A stretch of 64,000 nt of DNA from Pictodentalium vernedei (taxonomy: Eukaryota; Mollusca; Scaphopoda; Dentaliida; Dentaliidae): the NCBI GenBank assembly GCA_031216915.1, contig CM062289.1, forward strand, positions 25,253,533 to 25,317,532. Reading direction: 5' to 3'. Each line of letters opens with the position of its first letter. Within the stretch, counting starts at the first letter, position 1. Shown piece after piece: positions 31,375 through 43,020 of this stretch. Position numbers and translations under genes: made by a program. The notes under the pieces are model-generated. The model did not search any database, had not been told where the DNA came from, and saw only the letters and a program-made list of their open reading frames with translations.

Positions 31375-32047
31375 CTGCAGGAAAAATATTACTCAGTGTA
31401 CTGAAAACACGAAACCCCACCCCACCCCACCCCACCATTCACTGACAAGCAATTCCGCACAGTATCAAAAATTGCCACAGATCAACTCGCTGTAGGCATA
31501 TAAAGAGGAGACACTGCCTATTGGTATATAGTAGCGACTTCATTTCTGCAGAAGCCCTGTCGAATGTCCTAATACTTAATTCACTACTAAGATCTATCGG
31601 CCGTACTCTCCAACCATAACAACTTCAGTGCAAGTTTCATAAAAATCCATACAATAATTGTATGCCAGATATGGGATTCTGTTGTCTAACCTAAGCGTGC
31701 ATAATCGCAGGTTCACAGGTGCCACAGCGAATAAACAAATGTGCTCTGAATAGGTGCAAACTGTTTAACCTACGATTGAGCCCAACTGTTTGTTTCGGGA
31801 ACATATAGTTATGTAATATCAGGTTAGTCCACACAAATTCAAACTCCCATATATTGCAAATTTATATACGGGCGATTTGTTATGAAACTTTAACTGGCAT
31901 GCCTAGGAGTAGACGGCAACTACACAGAAGAAAACATTTTTGCAGATAGCAATCCTTCAGATGAAACCAATACTTCTTATGCACGGAATGTAATGTTTGT
32001 ACGTATTTTACAAGGCAGTAAAAAGAATTTTTAAGATGGAACCTTAC
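31375..32047. other. spacer of the inverted repeat, otherwise no gene seen
   Basis: Unique sequence with a CCCCACCCCACCCC run at 31417. No repeat family or further exon identified. Confidence 0.3.
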
Positions 32048-32175
32048 TTAAGTAAAATAACATTTGACCAATCTTCCCTGTTGCAGAACTCGTAACCATC
32101 ATTTGCCTGTTGAAGTGATGGTGTTCGCACGATACTGTAAACAGCAGATACTCGACGACACTAGTTAAAGAACCT
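32048..32175 (-). CDS. candidate internal exon, gene unidentified
   Basis: On minus, GATTTTCAG precedes 128 bases with an open frame GSLTSVVEYLLFTVSCEHHH, FNRQMMVTSSATGKIGQMLF, YL and a GTAAGG donor. The composition is protein-like. Its exit phase with that donor does not match the exon at 31302-31374, so a further exon or a different donor would be needed to join them. Immediately right of it, 32219-32297 looks like a LINE 3' tail (AATAAACGAATTGAATTGAA). Confidence 0.35.
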
Positions 32176-32463
32176 CTGAAAATCATTAATTTATCTTCCA
32201 CAGTAGAACAATTGCGCACGTGTTATTTGTATTTGTGTGTGTTTGTCTTACGCTATTGTATGGAAAAAGACAAATAAACGAATTGAATTGAATAGTTACA
32301 CACTTGTAACTAAGAAAAAAATTGTATAAATGTACAAATAATTATTGAACCCTGTACTATTTTAAAATATAAATATAATCACGAATGTTAGCTTTAAAAC
32401 GTCTTGCTTTACGAGCCGACCAAGCCGTATGAGCTAAACTTAATAAATTCTTAATAAGCTTAA

Positions 32464-32831
32464 GGGGAGCGCAGTGGCTCAGTGGTAGACTGTTAGACTT
32501 CTATGCTGGAGGTCCCAAATTCGATCCCCGTCCGGGACGACCCGCGTTGTGTCCTTGGGCAAGGCACTTTATCTCGGTTACGTACATCGGGGCACGATGA
32601 TGCCGTGTACTAAAGTGTACTGCACGTCGATGGTGCACATGTCTTCAACCACTGTTACCCTGCCTGAGCGGAGCTTGAACAGAGTTAGAATGTTGAGGAG
32701 CTGACAGTTGCTCGTCGATGCCCTGTGGTTCTCTCCGGGTACTCCGGCTTCCTCCACCCGTAACACTGTCACGGTCACGATTAGCCATTGTGCATAAGTA
32801 TGTGACTTTAAACACCAACAAATAATAAATA
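32464..32831 (+). mobile_element. SINE, tRNA-headed, full length, in right arm
   Basis: Head GGGAGCGCAGTGGCTCAGTG, GTTAGACTTCTATGCTGGAG, CGATCCCCGTCCGGGACGA (A and B boxes of a tRNA promoter). Linker GTGTCCTTGGGCAAGGCACT, body, then CTCTCCGGGTACTCCGGCTT and tail AAACACCAACAAATAATAAA. It is the best full-length reference copy here. Confidence 0.88.
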
Positions 32832-33566
32832 TGTAAGCTTAAGCTGATAAAAAGTTCCAAGGCTTTGCAGTAATAAAAAAACTTAAGAAGGCTGCCGATA
32901 ACATGCTCGCTTGTCATTAAAAAAAAAAAAAATGACAGAACGGTTTGATATGCGTTTAAAGCAAGAAAATTAAAAATGTTTTTTATCTTGAACGTGTCAG
33001 TTAGTACGGAAGCGTGGAAGGAACATTGGCTACCAATATGTATCTCGCCTCGGCGCGATATTATTTCGCCACAGCCAGATAATATCTCGCCTCGGCGAAA
33101 TAATATCTCTTCGCGGCGAGATATTTATTTCGTTGCGGCGAGATAACTTGCCGTGGTGAGATAACTATTTCGTCGAGGCGAGATATCTCGCCGTGGCGAG
33201 AGAATAATAACTTGCCGAGACAAGTTAATTACCGACGTGGATGGTACATTAGGTTTCCAATATTTATCTTGCCGTGGCGAATTAGCTATCCCACCGCGGC
33301 GAATTAATTAATCCTGATAGTGATATGACCGCTCTTGATAACTGTCTTGAAGCGGTAACCTAGCAGCCATAGCTTTGCCCAAAAACTCTACCCCAGCGCA
33401 CATTTCGAGGTTGATGCAGTCCACAGATTACCTACCGTGCCCCACTGATCCACTCGACACAGTAGCCTTTGCAGGTGGTTCGACCCGATGGGTCTTCTCC
33501 GCGACAGAGTGATCTCACCACACAACTCCTTCAACCCTATGGCTCAACACGACACGACCCTACCAT

Positions 33567-35200
33567 TCTTCCCATGTGTTAGCCATATCCCCAGGCACCC
33601 CCATTTCAGCATCCCTTTTTGGAAAACATATGGCCTTCGGCACCCCTTTTTTGTCGTATGTAAAACACGGAATCCAACTTAACGGAATCGGCCAGGAATC
33701 TCAATTACGGAATCTGTTATATAGCCCGTTTATATGAATACTGGGAAAATGAAGCAATCTGATTGAACATTTTGAAGGCCTGAGCGAAGGTATAGCTAGG
33801 AAATAGTATTACAAGTCAATATTAATCGATGAGACAATGGTACTGGTACAAAACGGCTGAAGGACAGATAGACCATAGACAAGTAGACAAGTGGTTGGAG
33901 CTTTGGAAATAAGATGGAAGCCGTTGGTAAGACTACCTGGATAGGAGTTGGGCCATAAGTATCCTTAAATACCGAAAATGAGGCTAAGAGGGATAGTAAG
34001 TTAGACCTCATTGAGGGCTTTTCACATAGCCCTCATACGACTAAAAAGGGCTGCCGAAGGCCGTACGTTTTCCAAAAAGGGGTGCTGAAATTGGGGTGCC
34101 TGGGAATATGGCTGTTAAATACCGAGATGAGGCTAAGAGGGATAGTAAATTATACCTCATTGAGGGCTTTTCTCATGGCCCTCATGCCCTCAAAAGAAAT
34201 GAGGCTATGAGGGATAGTACATGAGGCTTCATTGGGGGCTTTTCACATAACCCTCATGGCCTCATACGACTAAAAAGGGGTGCCGAAGGCCAGACGTTTT
34301 CCAAAAAGGGGTGCCGAAATTGGGGTGCCTGGGGATATGGCTGTTAAATACCGAGATGCGGCTAAGAGGGAAAGTAAATTAGACCTCATTGAGGGATATT
34401 TTCATGGCCCTCATAGCCTCAAAAGAAATGAGGCTATGGGGGATAGTAAATGAGGCCTCATTGAGGGCTTTTCACATAGCCCTCATGGCCTCATACGACT
34501 AAAAAGGGATTCTCCAAAAGGTATCCTCGATAGGTATCCTCAAATAATATAATACCAGGCCATAGGTATCCTCAAATACCGAAATGAGGCTAAGAGTCGT
34601 ATGTGCGAGCCACTCGTTCGAGTAAATACTCTATGGCTCATTTGCTCGATGGGATTCGAGTCGTTCGAGCAATCACTTATCAGTAACTACTCGATAGATT
34701 CTTAGCATTAGGAATGATATAGGCTCTCATGGAGGTTGTCTATCAGCTGGCTATAATCCAAAGCGACCACTCAGTACTATAGCACTACGTGCTACTATTA
34801 TAAGCCATGGCATGGCGGTCCTAAAAAGGATTCTGGGGGAAATCCGTACTAAATAAAGATAATTTCGGTGATTTGGAGGGATTATCGGGTTGTTTGTGGT
34901 AATTTTACGAAACGGTAAATTACTCCTGTTCAATCGAACACACCCTCCGAATATACCCCTGTCCTATAAGAAGCCTTTGGGTAACATAGGAACCAGGTGC
35001 TACAATAGAAACCAAAATGGCGGCCTCCAGTATACAACATGGACGACGGAAACACGTATCACCCTAACAACACGCACTGCGCATGCGCACTCACATCAAG
35101 TATCACTATGGGGATGACGGCACAACATGGCCGCTCACGTGGGTTACCATGACAACACAACATGGCGCCACTGGGTCACGTGACTATGACGTTACATGCC
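33567..35200 (-). mobile_element. CRE-rich dispersed repeat (copy A)
   Basis: The right end (minus reading) has GTAACGTCATAGTCACGTGA, GCGCCATGTTGTGTTGTCAT, GGTTACC, GCGCATGCGCAGTGCG and ACGTGTTTCCGTCGTCC, as in copies at 40130, 45346 and 55655. The left part 33985-34560 is a tandem array of about 230 bp built on GAGGCTAAGAGGGATAGTAA, GACCTCATTGAGGGCTTTT and GGGGTGCCGAAATTGGGGTG. A CTCGTTCGAGTAA/GATGGGATTCGAGTCGTTCG block at 34612-34670 recurs in the other copies. No transposase seen. Confidence 0.6.
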
Positions 35201-35204
35201 TTCT

Positions 35205-35365
35205 TACACTCAAGGGACAAATGTATCAATTTTTTTTGACTTGAGTAAAATATCAGACATAAACCATTTAATTTTTTTTTTTTTTTTAATTTACATTGGT
35301 TATAAAGGCAAAAGGAACATGCGGGAGGGCCTGAGAAACAGATTTTTAAAATTCTTTTAGGCCTA
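35205..35365 (+). repeat. dispersed repeat 'R' (copy 2)
   Basis: TTACACTCAAGGGACAAATG, TAAAATATCAGACATAAACC, CATGCGGGAGGGCCTGAGAA match 15564-15735. It directly abuts copy A of the CRE-rich repeat. Confidence 0.75.
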
Positions 35366-35851
35366 GGTTATAATTGTTTAATATATTATCCTCATTATTC
35401 TTTTTTAAATTTTATTTTTATGAATGTTTTACTCATAAATGGGGGAAGGGGTGGGGGGGGGGGGGTCGAAGAGTATATAGTTTTGTAGTCAGGTAAAGGG
35501 ATCACTGTCCAAACTCTAATTATTTTTTCTCCCTCTTCTTCGTGGCATCGTCGACTCAATTGCAATGGTTAAAACCTAAGTTTCTTTATTTAATGAATAT
35601 ATCGGGTGACATTCAGTGTGAAGACAGCAGGCGCGTAGCCAGGATATCAAAGTTAGGGCGGGGTGGGGGAAAGAGTAATATCTAGGGGGGGGGGGATGCA
35701 GAATATGATTCGCTGCATCATACGAGCCTCGCAGCGGCAAGAGTGAGTGTCTCCCTTTCGTTGGAGGAGGTCCGGGAACGCTGCCCCGGGAGAAATTTTG
35801 AAATTTGAGACACAAAACGCAATTTCCCTGAATCTGTGTCCGTAATTTTTA
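35366..35851. other. no gene supported
   Basis: A+T-rich, then a G run (35447-35466) and a second G run at 35685. Two overlapping minus frames (35576-35868) lack any domain. Confidence 0.3.
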
Positions 35852-36123
35852 GTTGTGAAAGGCATCAATAATTAGGCCACAATGAGACCTAACAAGTTGT
35901 GAAAGGCATCAATAATTAGGCCACATTGTGGACTAACAAGTTGTGAAAGGCATCAATAATTAGGCCACAATGTGGACTAACAAGTTGTGAAAGGCATCAA
36001 TAATTAGGCCACATTGTGGACTAACAAGTTGTGAAAGGCATCAATAATTAGGCCACAATGAGACCTAACAAGTTGTGAAAGGCATCAATAATTAGGCCTA
36101 ATTATTGATTCCTTTCACAACTT
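35852..36123. repeat. 44-bp tandem repeat ending in an inverted half unit
   Basis: Six units of GTTGTGAAAGGCATCAATAA plus TTAGGCCACA and an 11-14 base variable end, starting at 35852, 35896, 35940, 35984, 36028 and 36072. Two types alternate (AATGAGACCT or TTGTGGACT). The last unit joins its own inverse at TTAGGCCTAA, giving a 25-bp hairpin. Confidence 0.92.
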
Positions 36124-36579
36124 ATAAATTATGGACACAAACGGACCCAGAATCAACGAAATTGCTAGATATTAAAATTTCTTGCCTAATATTCCCTATA
36201 TGGGGGGCATGACTGAAATTTGGGGGGATGTGCCCCCCTCAGCCTCCCTCCTCTGGATACACCACTGGTAGACAGCCTTCTATAAACGTTGCCCCCCTTT
36301 CCAGGTTAAGAATGTTTCCTGCGCACTTGATATCTTCACACCCAATACATTACTTGCGAACCGTTAATTCATTCCCATGATTACAACTGAACATGTCAAC
36401 TAAAACTAGACATTTCCTTTACTTCTAAGTCCACAAAGGGCAATACCACAAACATTAGCGACCCTACCTAATAATCAATCTCAATGTTTCTCTCGACCCA
36501 TTGACAATAGTGGCATAAAGATAGGCCAGATATGAAACCAGCCACTAGATTTGAATAAACTGAAATCCGATACCCCCTC
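36124..36579. other. no gene seen
   Basis: Unique sequence with short repeats. The stretch CCCCCTCAGCCTCCCTCCTC...CACCACTGG (36230-36265) is a common degenerate motif, not a gene. Confidence 0.3.
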
Positions 36580-36725
36580 CCTCTCAGAAGCTACATACCA
36601 AATATCAAAATATTCTGACTGATGGATCTGAAGAATTTTAAAAAATATTCCTCATGTTGCATGAAATTCAAATTTAGGCTTACATAGGGAGTCCAAATAT
36701 AAGCCCATGGACTTGTTTGAACACT
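36580..36725 (+). repeat. single unit of the ~170-bp satellite
   Basis: TACCAAATATCAAAATATTC, GATGGATCTGAAGAATTTTA, AATATTCCTCATGTTG, GGGAGTCCAAATATAAGCCC, GGACTTG: the same order as units at 58870-59380, 22 kb away. Confidence 0.7.
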
Positions 36726-36789
36726 AGATCCTTTATGGAAGCTCGAAAAACAAAACTACAAGTCGATATTATTTCTTTTGCTGTTAAAT

Positions 36790-37720
36790 CCCTTTGATGT
36801 AATCATTTCGTCTTCTTCTATTGTTTGGTTGTACTTGCTGAATGATGCTCTTCTATGGCTGTAATTTACAGCGATGAAATCTGCTGTAATGATGCTTCAC
36901 TGATGTGTATCTGAAGCTCCGAGTGAGCAAAACTGAATAATGCAATGTCATCTGCCCATGCTGAGGCGTTCAATGTTGCCGTCGTTGGTGCCACATGAGT
37001 TATTAATGAATAGAGCTAGTAGATATTCTATGTATAGCTTATATAGGTCAGTGGTAAGTACTCCTCCTTGACGGACTCCTTGCATTACATTATATTCTTC
37101 AGAGATCTTCCCATTCCATTATACAACAGAGTTCCAGTTGTCATGAATATTGTCTATAATTCTCCATACACCAGGCTCAAGGCCATAGTTGTATAGTTTT
37201 CTCAGTAGTATTGGATGGTTGGCTACAGTAAAGTCAGACTTGGTGTCCAGAGATGCAATGTAGACTGATTTCTGTTGATCTTTGTCTTCCCTTCTCATCT
37301 CTTCTAATAATAAAGCACTGTTCAGCGGCGACAGTCCTGGTTTCGTATAGGCGATTGCACTGGTAGAGTTGAGCGTCGTAATTATTTTCGTATAATGTGT
37401 TCTATCATTTTCATTAGTATAGGAAGGATGGTGGGGTGCATCGATAGTTGGTAAAGTAGCTCTTGTCTCCTTTTTGTTTGAAGACAGGTTTTATGGCTCC
37501 AGTCGTCAAGAGGTATGAAATATTCTCAGAATCTCTGATGGCGTTTATCTAATAGGGTGTTGGGTGAATACAACAGCTGTTCAGCTGTTATTCCACTTCT
37601 ATCCGGAGCTTTCTCTTTTTTCATCGAAGTGAATACTTTTCGAATATCCTCTATGTTGGCAGTTACTTCAGTGGCGGAGCTCGACCCACCTTTCATATGG
37701 TTATAATCTTCGAGACAAGG
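36790..37720 (-). pseudogene. non-LTR retrotransposon reverse transcriptase, decayed
   Basis: Read on minus with several frame changes: KKEKAPDRSGITAEQLLYS, then SLDTKSDFTVANHPILLRK (motif around the first catalytic Asp), LYNYGLEPGVWRIIDNIHDN, VMQGVRQGGVLTTDLYKLYI, and ASAWADDIALF with the catalytic Asp pair. The order is that of a LINE reverse transcriptase. Many stops and shifts make it dead. It differs from the LINE at 62.3-64 kb. Confidence 0.75.
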
Positions 37721-38039
37721 GTCATACTAAATAGAGACTGTCAAAGAACTGTTACGAACACCGTACCACAAATACGCTTTAAATAGTCAAGTAAGCCTTG
37801 TAATATAGTTGGAAATGTCGAAGTATGGGTGTATAAACAAAGCTGAACGGTGAACAAATGCATGTCAGTTAAATATATGAGGTATAACGCTCATGTAAAA
37901 ATATGTTGTCTCTGTTTAGTATGTTTAAAGTTGGGGACTCTACGGTCGATCGAACATATTGTCCGAACGCAGCTGTTAATTATTAATTAATTGCAATTCC
38001 CAAATCCATTTATGACTAAAACGTTTATCTTATTTCTGT
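37721..38039. other. no gene seen
   Basis: Unique A+T-rich sequence between LINE remnants. Confidence 0.3.
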
Positions 38040-38118
38040 TCGTAACTTGCAGGTACAAGATAGCTAACTAGCACATGCAAGATATAAATAAAACTCAACT
38101 GGCGCCTCAACGCTTCTA
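38040..38118. repeat. solo end of the 18.85-kb element family
   Basis: AACTTGCAGGTACAAGATAG, CTAACTAGCACATGCAAGAT, then AACTCAACTGGCGCCTCAAC GCTTCTA: two satellite units plus a terminal repeat, as at 24160-24196 and 21114-21633. Confidence 0.75.
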
Positions 38119-38129
38119 TAGTTTCTGCC

Positions 38130-38560
38130 TTCTCGATTGTAATGAAGGTAGTTTTAGTTCCTCCAGCATTTTTATCATACACCTCTCGTCTCTTAACTTA
38201 TAGTTTTTCGTGATGAATCTTGCACCCCTTCTTTATACACTTTCTTGTTTGGTGACCTATTGCGTTATGTATGGATCCCAGATGATAGCTCCATATTCCA
38301 TTATCGATCTTACGAGTGCAATGTGGTCTGTTCTAAGCATTTCCCTGGACAGTGTTGGAAGTTTCTGCGGAGGAATCGGATAGCGGAATTTGCCTTTACA
38401 AGTCCTTACAAAGTTGATGTGTTGTTTCCGTTTAAGATTTTCATGTAAGGATTAGATGGAATATGTTCCAGGAAATGGCCACTCAGGCAACAGAATCGAC
38501 GAATTTTTCCTTTGATGCCCTGGATGCAGCATTTTTTTGGTAGATATCTTCCGATTAAAG
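38130..38560 (-). pseudogene. LINE C-terminal coding fragment
   Basis: On minus: IRFLRRNFQHCPGKCLE, then after a frame change HIALVRSIMEYGAIIWDPYI, RRGARFITKNYKLRDERCMI and KMLEELKLPSLQSRR. This is the conserved segment after the polymerase domain in CR1/L2/Jockey-type LINEs ('VRSxLEYxSxVWDP...QRRAARFV'). Two in-frame stops. It lies on the wrong side of the 36.8-37.7 kb piece to be its continuation, so it is a separate fragment or was rearranged. Confidence 0.7.
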
Positions 38561-39244
38561 GCTTCGACATAAGGTATCCTTTAGTAGTATATCACCATGT
38601 CATACATATCTCCCAACACCTAGTTGAGGATAACATTCGTAAAATTAGCTACTCGTTCGAGTAATTACTCGACAGCTTATTTGCTCGAAAAGAGGTAGTC
38701 ACTCATGTAAGTCTGTAATGCATTGCCCAGTCTGATGTCTGTAGTGAAATATTATACAAACGACTACCATATAACATGAGCCAGAATGCTCGAAGAAAAA
38801 AATCAAAGGGGTATTTATTTCCGGTAATCCGGTAATGTTCCGGTAAAGATAATAAACTACTTTTGAACACATGAAACGTATTACCATTCAATATAATTTG
38901 CATGAGGAATCACAGTACTGAATAATTTCCCATAAGCGACCATTATAACAATTATGTGAAAAAATATGATAAATAACTTGTGTAGCGTGTTATAATAAAT
39001 TTGTCTTCAAACTGTACGATACAAAACTGCAAAAACCTCATTGAAATAAGTGTTATTTCTTAATCGTATACCAAACCTATCGGACATTGCTCATGAAATA
39101 AATATCAAAACAATGACAGAAAGGATTTCCTTCATTACAGAACATGAATCCCAGAAACCCCGCCACTAATATCAATTTTTTTGGTCACTCCAGCTGTTTC
39201 CGTCAGTCGACAATATCTAGCTCACGACGTGCCCAAGTTGATCA
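38561..39244. other. no gene seen
   Basis: 38640-38700 has a CTCGTTCGAGTAATTACTCG block shared with the CRE-rich family. The rest is unique and A+T-rich. Confidence 0.3.
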
Positions 39245-39340
39245 GTCGTCGCGTGAGAACCATTAGGTTCTATCTTCCAGTGGAAGGGTTAGGGTCGGGA
39301 TTCCAGTGGAAGATAGAATCTTTTGGTTCTCACACGACGT
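39245..39340. repeat. hairpin with ~36-bp arms
   Basis: GTCGCGTGAGAACCATTAGG TTCTATCTTCCAGTGG pairs with its inverse ending GGTTCTCACACGAC, three mismatches, loop AAGGGTTAGGGTCGGGATT. A MITE-like core. Confidence 0.75.
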
Positions 39341-40129
39341 TAAGTGTCAAAAATTCGGAACCACACCGGCGAATTAGCTTTATGCAGTAATAACCATTGT
39401 CTGTTTACCCTCATTAATCAAGGGTATTGTTTTATTCAACCAATGATAAAAGTATTACAAAATAACTATTTGGGCTGGGGGTGGGTATTTAACTTAATTA
39501 GTCTTGTGTGTTCTTCTGGTAAACTCGCGGAGTGATGATAAAATTTAGAGACAAAAGTTGTTAACTTAATACCGGTACTCTAGCTAGAGATAATCGATCT
39601 GTCCTTTTTATAGCCCATTCTGATATCGAACAAACAATAAGCCGTAAATTACGCCGAAACCAACGATGATTCCACAAAATGAAAATAAATTTTTTACATC
39701 AAAGGGACAATGGCTTTCCGCATTTTCGTATGAATTCTGTGTGGATAATATTTGTTCGCCACAGAATAGTTCTCACCGCCATAAAATTCTTCCAATCATA
39801 ATTTCCAAACTTAAATGCAGATCCTTCAAGTATCATGTTTCGTAAATGGCCATCAACAAAAGTTAACACCTAACATCTGTATTAGCACCCACTAGCAGTA
39901 GTCTTTTAACTACAGTCAGAGGGCAATATGTGTGATGTGATTGTTACTTTACTTGTGCAAAAGGAATTTTTGAAAATGCTGCACATATCGGTTTGAACAA
40001 GTAAACAGGATACTGAAACCAGCTGTATAATAATCACGATAATATTTAGGTTAAAGGTTTTGTCCTTTGAGATCAAAATTCCCCAAAAGAACATTCCCTG
40101 GCAGTAGTACATGTAGGAGAGGGATGGAT
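39341..40129. other. no gene seen
   Basis: Unique sequence; a 123-codon minus frame at 39906-40277 is mostly the CRE-rich repeat read through. Confidence 0.3.
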
Positions 40130-40335
40130 CGTGCCTCATTGGGGAACCCGGCGGGGACCCCGGAAGTGACGTCATGTCACATGACCCAGTGGCGCCATGT
40201 TGTGTTGTCATGGTAACCCGCGTGAGCGGCCATCTTGTGACGTCATCCCCATAGTTACGCATGGTCCTAGTGCGCATGCGCAGCGCGTGTTGTTAGGGTG
40301 ATACGTGTTTCCGTCGACCATTTTGTGTACTAGAG
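40130..40335 (+). mobile_element. CRE-rich dispersed repeat (copy D, short)
   Basis: GACCCCGGAAGTGACGTCAT, GTCACATGACCCAGTGGCGC, GGTAACCCGCGTGAGCGGCC, TGCGCATGCGCAGCGCG, GGTGATACGTGTTTCCGTCG. It contains two TGACGTCA sites. Matches 55655-55860 closely. Confidence 0.75.
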
Positions 40336-40439
40336 AGTGGGTTGTGTGTGTATGGCTTGTGGACGTTCTATGAGGAGACATAACAGTGGCGAAGGGAGCT
40401 TTTTTTTTCTTTTCATAACTTCCAGTATAAAATAACGAA

Positions 40440-41640
40440 GCATTCAATTTCAATTCAATTCAATTCAATATTTATTTTGTAATAAATGTACCTTAATAGC
40501 ATACAATAAATTGGAAAGCATATGCGAGTTACAAATAGTGATACAAATTATAAACAATATGTATTGATTATGTGATACAAAAATTACAAGGAGAGGGCAT
40601 AGCCAGATTGGCTATCTACCTGCTATCTCCTTAATACAAGTCGGATTTATCTCTTGGAGATCTGCAGATCACAAAAAAATAATTTGTCTCTTTTAGTAAA
40701 TATTACTACTTGTTCTATGAAATGGGGAATTGGCCAAATAAATCCACAATGTTCTGAGTATCCATCGCTTTCTGTTTAGTTACTTTAAGGGGAAAAAGAT
40801 ACAGAAGGCCTCATCTCACAGGAGGCACCCAGAATTCGGCGGGAGACGCAGCAGGGTGACAATCAAAAGAGACTGGCATGGCGAGCGAGACATCATATCA
40901 TCAGACACAGATTCGTCCCATCGTCGTGTATCTTCCGAATTGTGGCGGGTGAGCCAATGTCTCACTGCTACGTTTTCTTGACCCAATTGAAGTATTCAAA
41001 GGGTGACTGTAAAACGCTATTTGTTACGTCACCATATCGCCCGCAATGTCCACACTTCACGAAAAACTGCCTTCAAGCGATGGAGAAATGAGCTTTTGAC
41101 CGACAAAGTTATTGGTCGACAATGTTATTGGTCGACAAAGTGATGAGATTCAGAGTCAAGCGAGTATTTAATTAAACGTTACAATCTTGGCAATAAGGAT
41201 TTGAACAGGAGACAGAAGTGAGATAGGAGCCTGTTAGTAAGTTGGTTAAGGTCAATTTAAAAACATTTCTATCGTGTATATTCCGTATTTCATTGTCTAA
41301 TTTGTTACATAATGCAGGAAAGTGGTTCGCTGGTAGCCATTCAATAAATTTGGTTCTAGGCGTGTTTGATTTTAATAACCTGATTGTCTAGCATGTTATG
41401 GCCAGGTGTCATGAATGGCATGAGATTACGATTTGCATAGTTAATTAATGTTGGCGATTTCATAAGCTTAACCCTCTCATCAAGAGAAGATGTATCCTCA
41501 CCCAACATGGAATTTTGGTGAAAATGAATCTCTAAGAGATGCAATCCTCTCGATTTCACTGAAAACTCCGCCCCCCGCCCCCCCCACATCCGTTTCAATT
41601 CATCTATACCATCCAACATTCTCGTCTCGTATTTTAAGTC
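40440..41640 (-). mobile_element. 5'-truncated LINE 3' portion (probable)
   Basis: On minus, the 3' end at 40440 is an AATTGAATTGAATTGAA repeat. It is preceded by a stem-loop GGAGATAGCAGGTAGATAGC ... GCTATGCCCTCTCC that resembles the stem near the 3' end of the LINE at 61735-61790. The ORF tail at 41356-41619 (ERVKLMKSPTLINYANRNLM) may be the end of its coding region. No polymerase motifs are present. Confidence 0.4.
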
Positions 41641-41736
41641 TATTCATCACGAGTAAGACAATTTTATAAAACGGTTATTGTTTGTTTTTATGAGTAAAGG
41701 TATGAAGCCTCTTCAACCCTGACAGATATAGCTAAA

Positions 41737-41925
41737 GGGGAACGCGGTGGCTCAGGGCTTACGGCATTGGACTTAGAACCGAAAGGTCCACGGTTGGTTT
41801 CCCACCAGGAGTAACTGTGTTGTGTCCTTGGGCATCCGTTTACCCATGTGGGGACACGGTAGTGTTGTGTACTAAGGAGTACTGCACGTCGGGGAGTTAG
41901 TAGGTTGGGGAGTGTTGACAATCGG
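41737..41925 (+). mobile_element. SINE, tRNA-headed, 3'-truncated
   Basis: GGGGAACGCGGTGGCTCAGG, GGTCCACGGTTGGTTTCCCA, GTTGTGTCCTTGGGCATCC, GTGTTGTGTACTAAGGAGTA, CTGCACGTCGG, then sequence lost. Head boxes diverged. Confidence 0.7.
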
Positions 41926-42716
41926 AAGTGGTTCCGTAGAGCTGGAAACGCCGTGATATGAGAGGATGTGTGAAGGAAAAGGTGGAAGCCAAAATCGTCT
42001 GACACGAGATGATGGAGCACTTTAAAAATGCACGCGGACGTGGTGCGACGATCCAGATCAGTTCACTGTAGTGACAAAAAGGTTTATTATATGACTTAGA
42101 GTTCAACATCGCATTGCCAACTCTAACATTAACAAGTTCCCCAACCATTTTGTGGTAAATTGGATTGAAGTAAAAAAAAAGAACTATTTTTGTTTACCCT
42201 TATTTTTGTAGCGGGTGCTAACGGCCGGAGAATCCCCCGATACGCATGAATTCGTAACAAAGTGAACAGTCAACTTTCAATCAACCCAGACAACCGTTCG
42301 AGCGCACCCATTCCAGCTCGGAGTAAAATACTCTGTCACCGGAACAGCTAATTATGCGAATCGAACCCACCTGTACCTAGTCCACCATACTATAGTGATA
42401 CGGAATCGGATTCCACACTGTGGATTTTCCGGGGCCCAAAAAAGATTGTCAAACAGTAGTGATATTTAGCGGTTAAATTACACAGTCATAAAATAAATAG
42501 GGAATCTCTAATGACTTACGATTTTATAGGAAATATCTGTACCGCGTTCACTGAAATCCACCAGAGCTGCTGTTTACTGAGGCTCAGATCGATTTTAGTG
42601 AACTGGGTTCAGACATTTCTATGTCAAATCGTGATGAATTTTAGATTTTTTCATCACATAACGTGTAATTTAACCTTTCAACTAACGTATTATTGACTAA
42701 AACTCGTCGAAGCTGT
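41926..42716. other. no gene supported
   Basis: Minus frames 41688-42148 overlap the SINE and show no domain. The rest is unique. Confidence 0.3.
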
Positions 42717-42916
42717 TAGGTAAAGTGCCAGCCAAATGCTAATTTTTCAGTTTTTGCCCCCAAAACATAGCTTTTGATCCCTCAGTGGAACGATCTCGTG
42801 GAGATCGTTCCAATGAGGGTCATAAACTATGCTTTGGAGAATAAAAATGAAAACAGTTGGATATTCAGGAAATGTTTTCTGCAGATGTCGTCTGCTATTT
42901 GTCTTAGGTAAACAGT
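42717..42916. mobile_element. TTAA MITE, diverged (copy 3)
   Basis: GTTAGGTAAAGTGCC at the left and CTTAGGTAAACAG at the right; inner stem GGAACGATCTCGTGGAGATCGTTCC and ACATAGCTTTTGATCCCTC. TTAA flanks lost. Confidence 0.6.
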
Positions 42917-42942
42917 AAATGAAAAATTAGAGAAGATTAATT

Positions 42943-43020
42943 AACCCTTTACACAACGTAACGGCCAAAACCGGCCAGCGCTATTCTCAAAAATCGGACT
43001 TTTTCAGCCTTTTTACCAGT
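42943..43020. mobile_element. TTAA MITE, left half only (copy 4)
   Basis: TTAACCCTTTACACAACGTA ACGGCCAAAACCGGCCAGCG CTATTCTCAAAAATCG, matching 16220-16280, then lost. Confidence 0.65.

Larger units (their letters stand above)
30140..33566. repeat. 3.4-kb inverted-repeat structure, arms ~1.05 kb, spacer 1.28 kb
   Basis: Left arm 30140-31182 and right arm 32464-33566 are inverse copies with roughly 10-15% difference. Matching blocks, from outside in: GTTGAAGGAGTTGTGTGG, GTTTTTGGGCAAAGCTATGG, a palindromic satellite (30325-30600; 33045-33310), GCTTCCGTACTAACTGACACG, CTGCAAAGCCTTGGAACTTTT and a complete SINE. The SINEs share private variants (AGCGGAGCTTGAACAG), so the arms are copies of one another including the SINE. 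The satellite unit is about 23 bp with the palindrome TCTCGCCGCGGCGAGA. Confidence 0.75.

Noticed and set aside
36790-38560. A single continuous LINE
   Set aside because: The C-terminal fragment lies on the upstream side of the polymerase fragment, so they cannot be one uninterrupted element.
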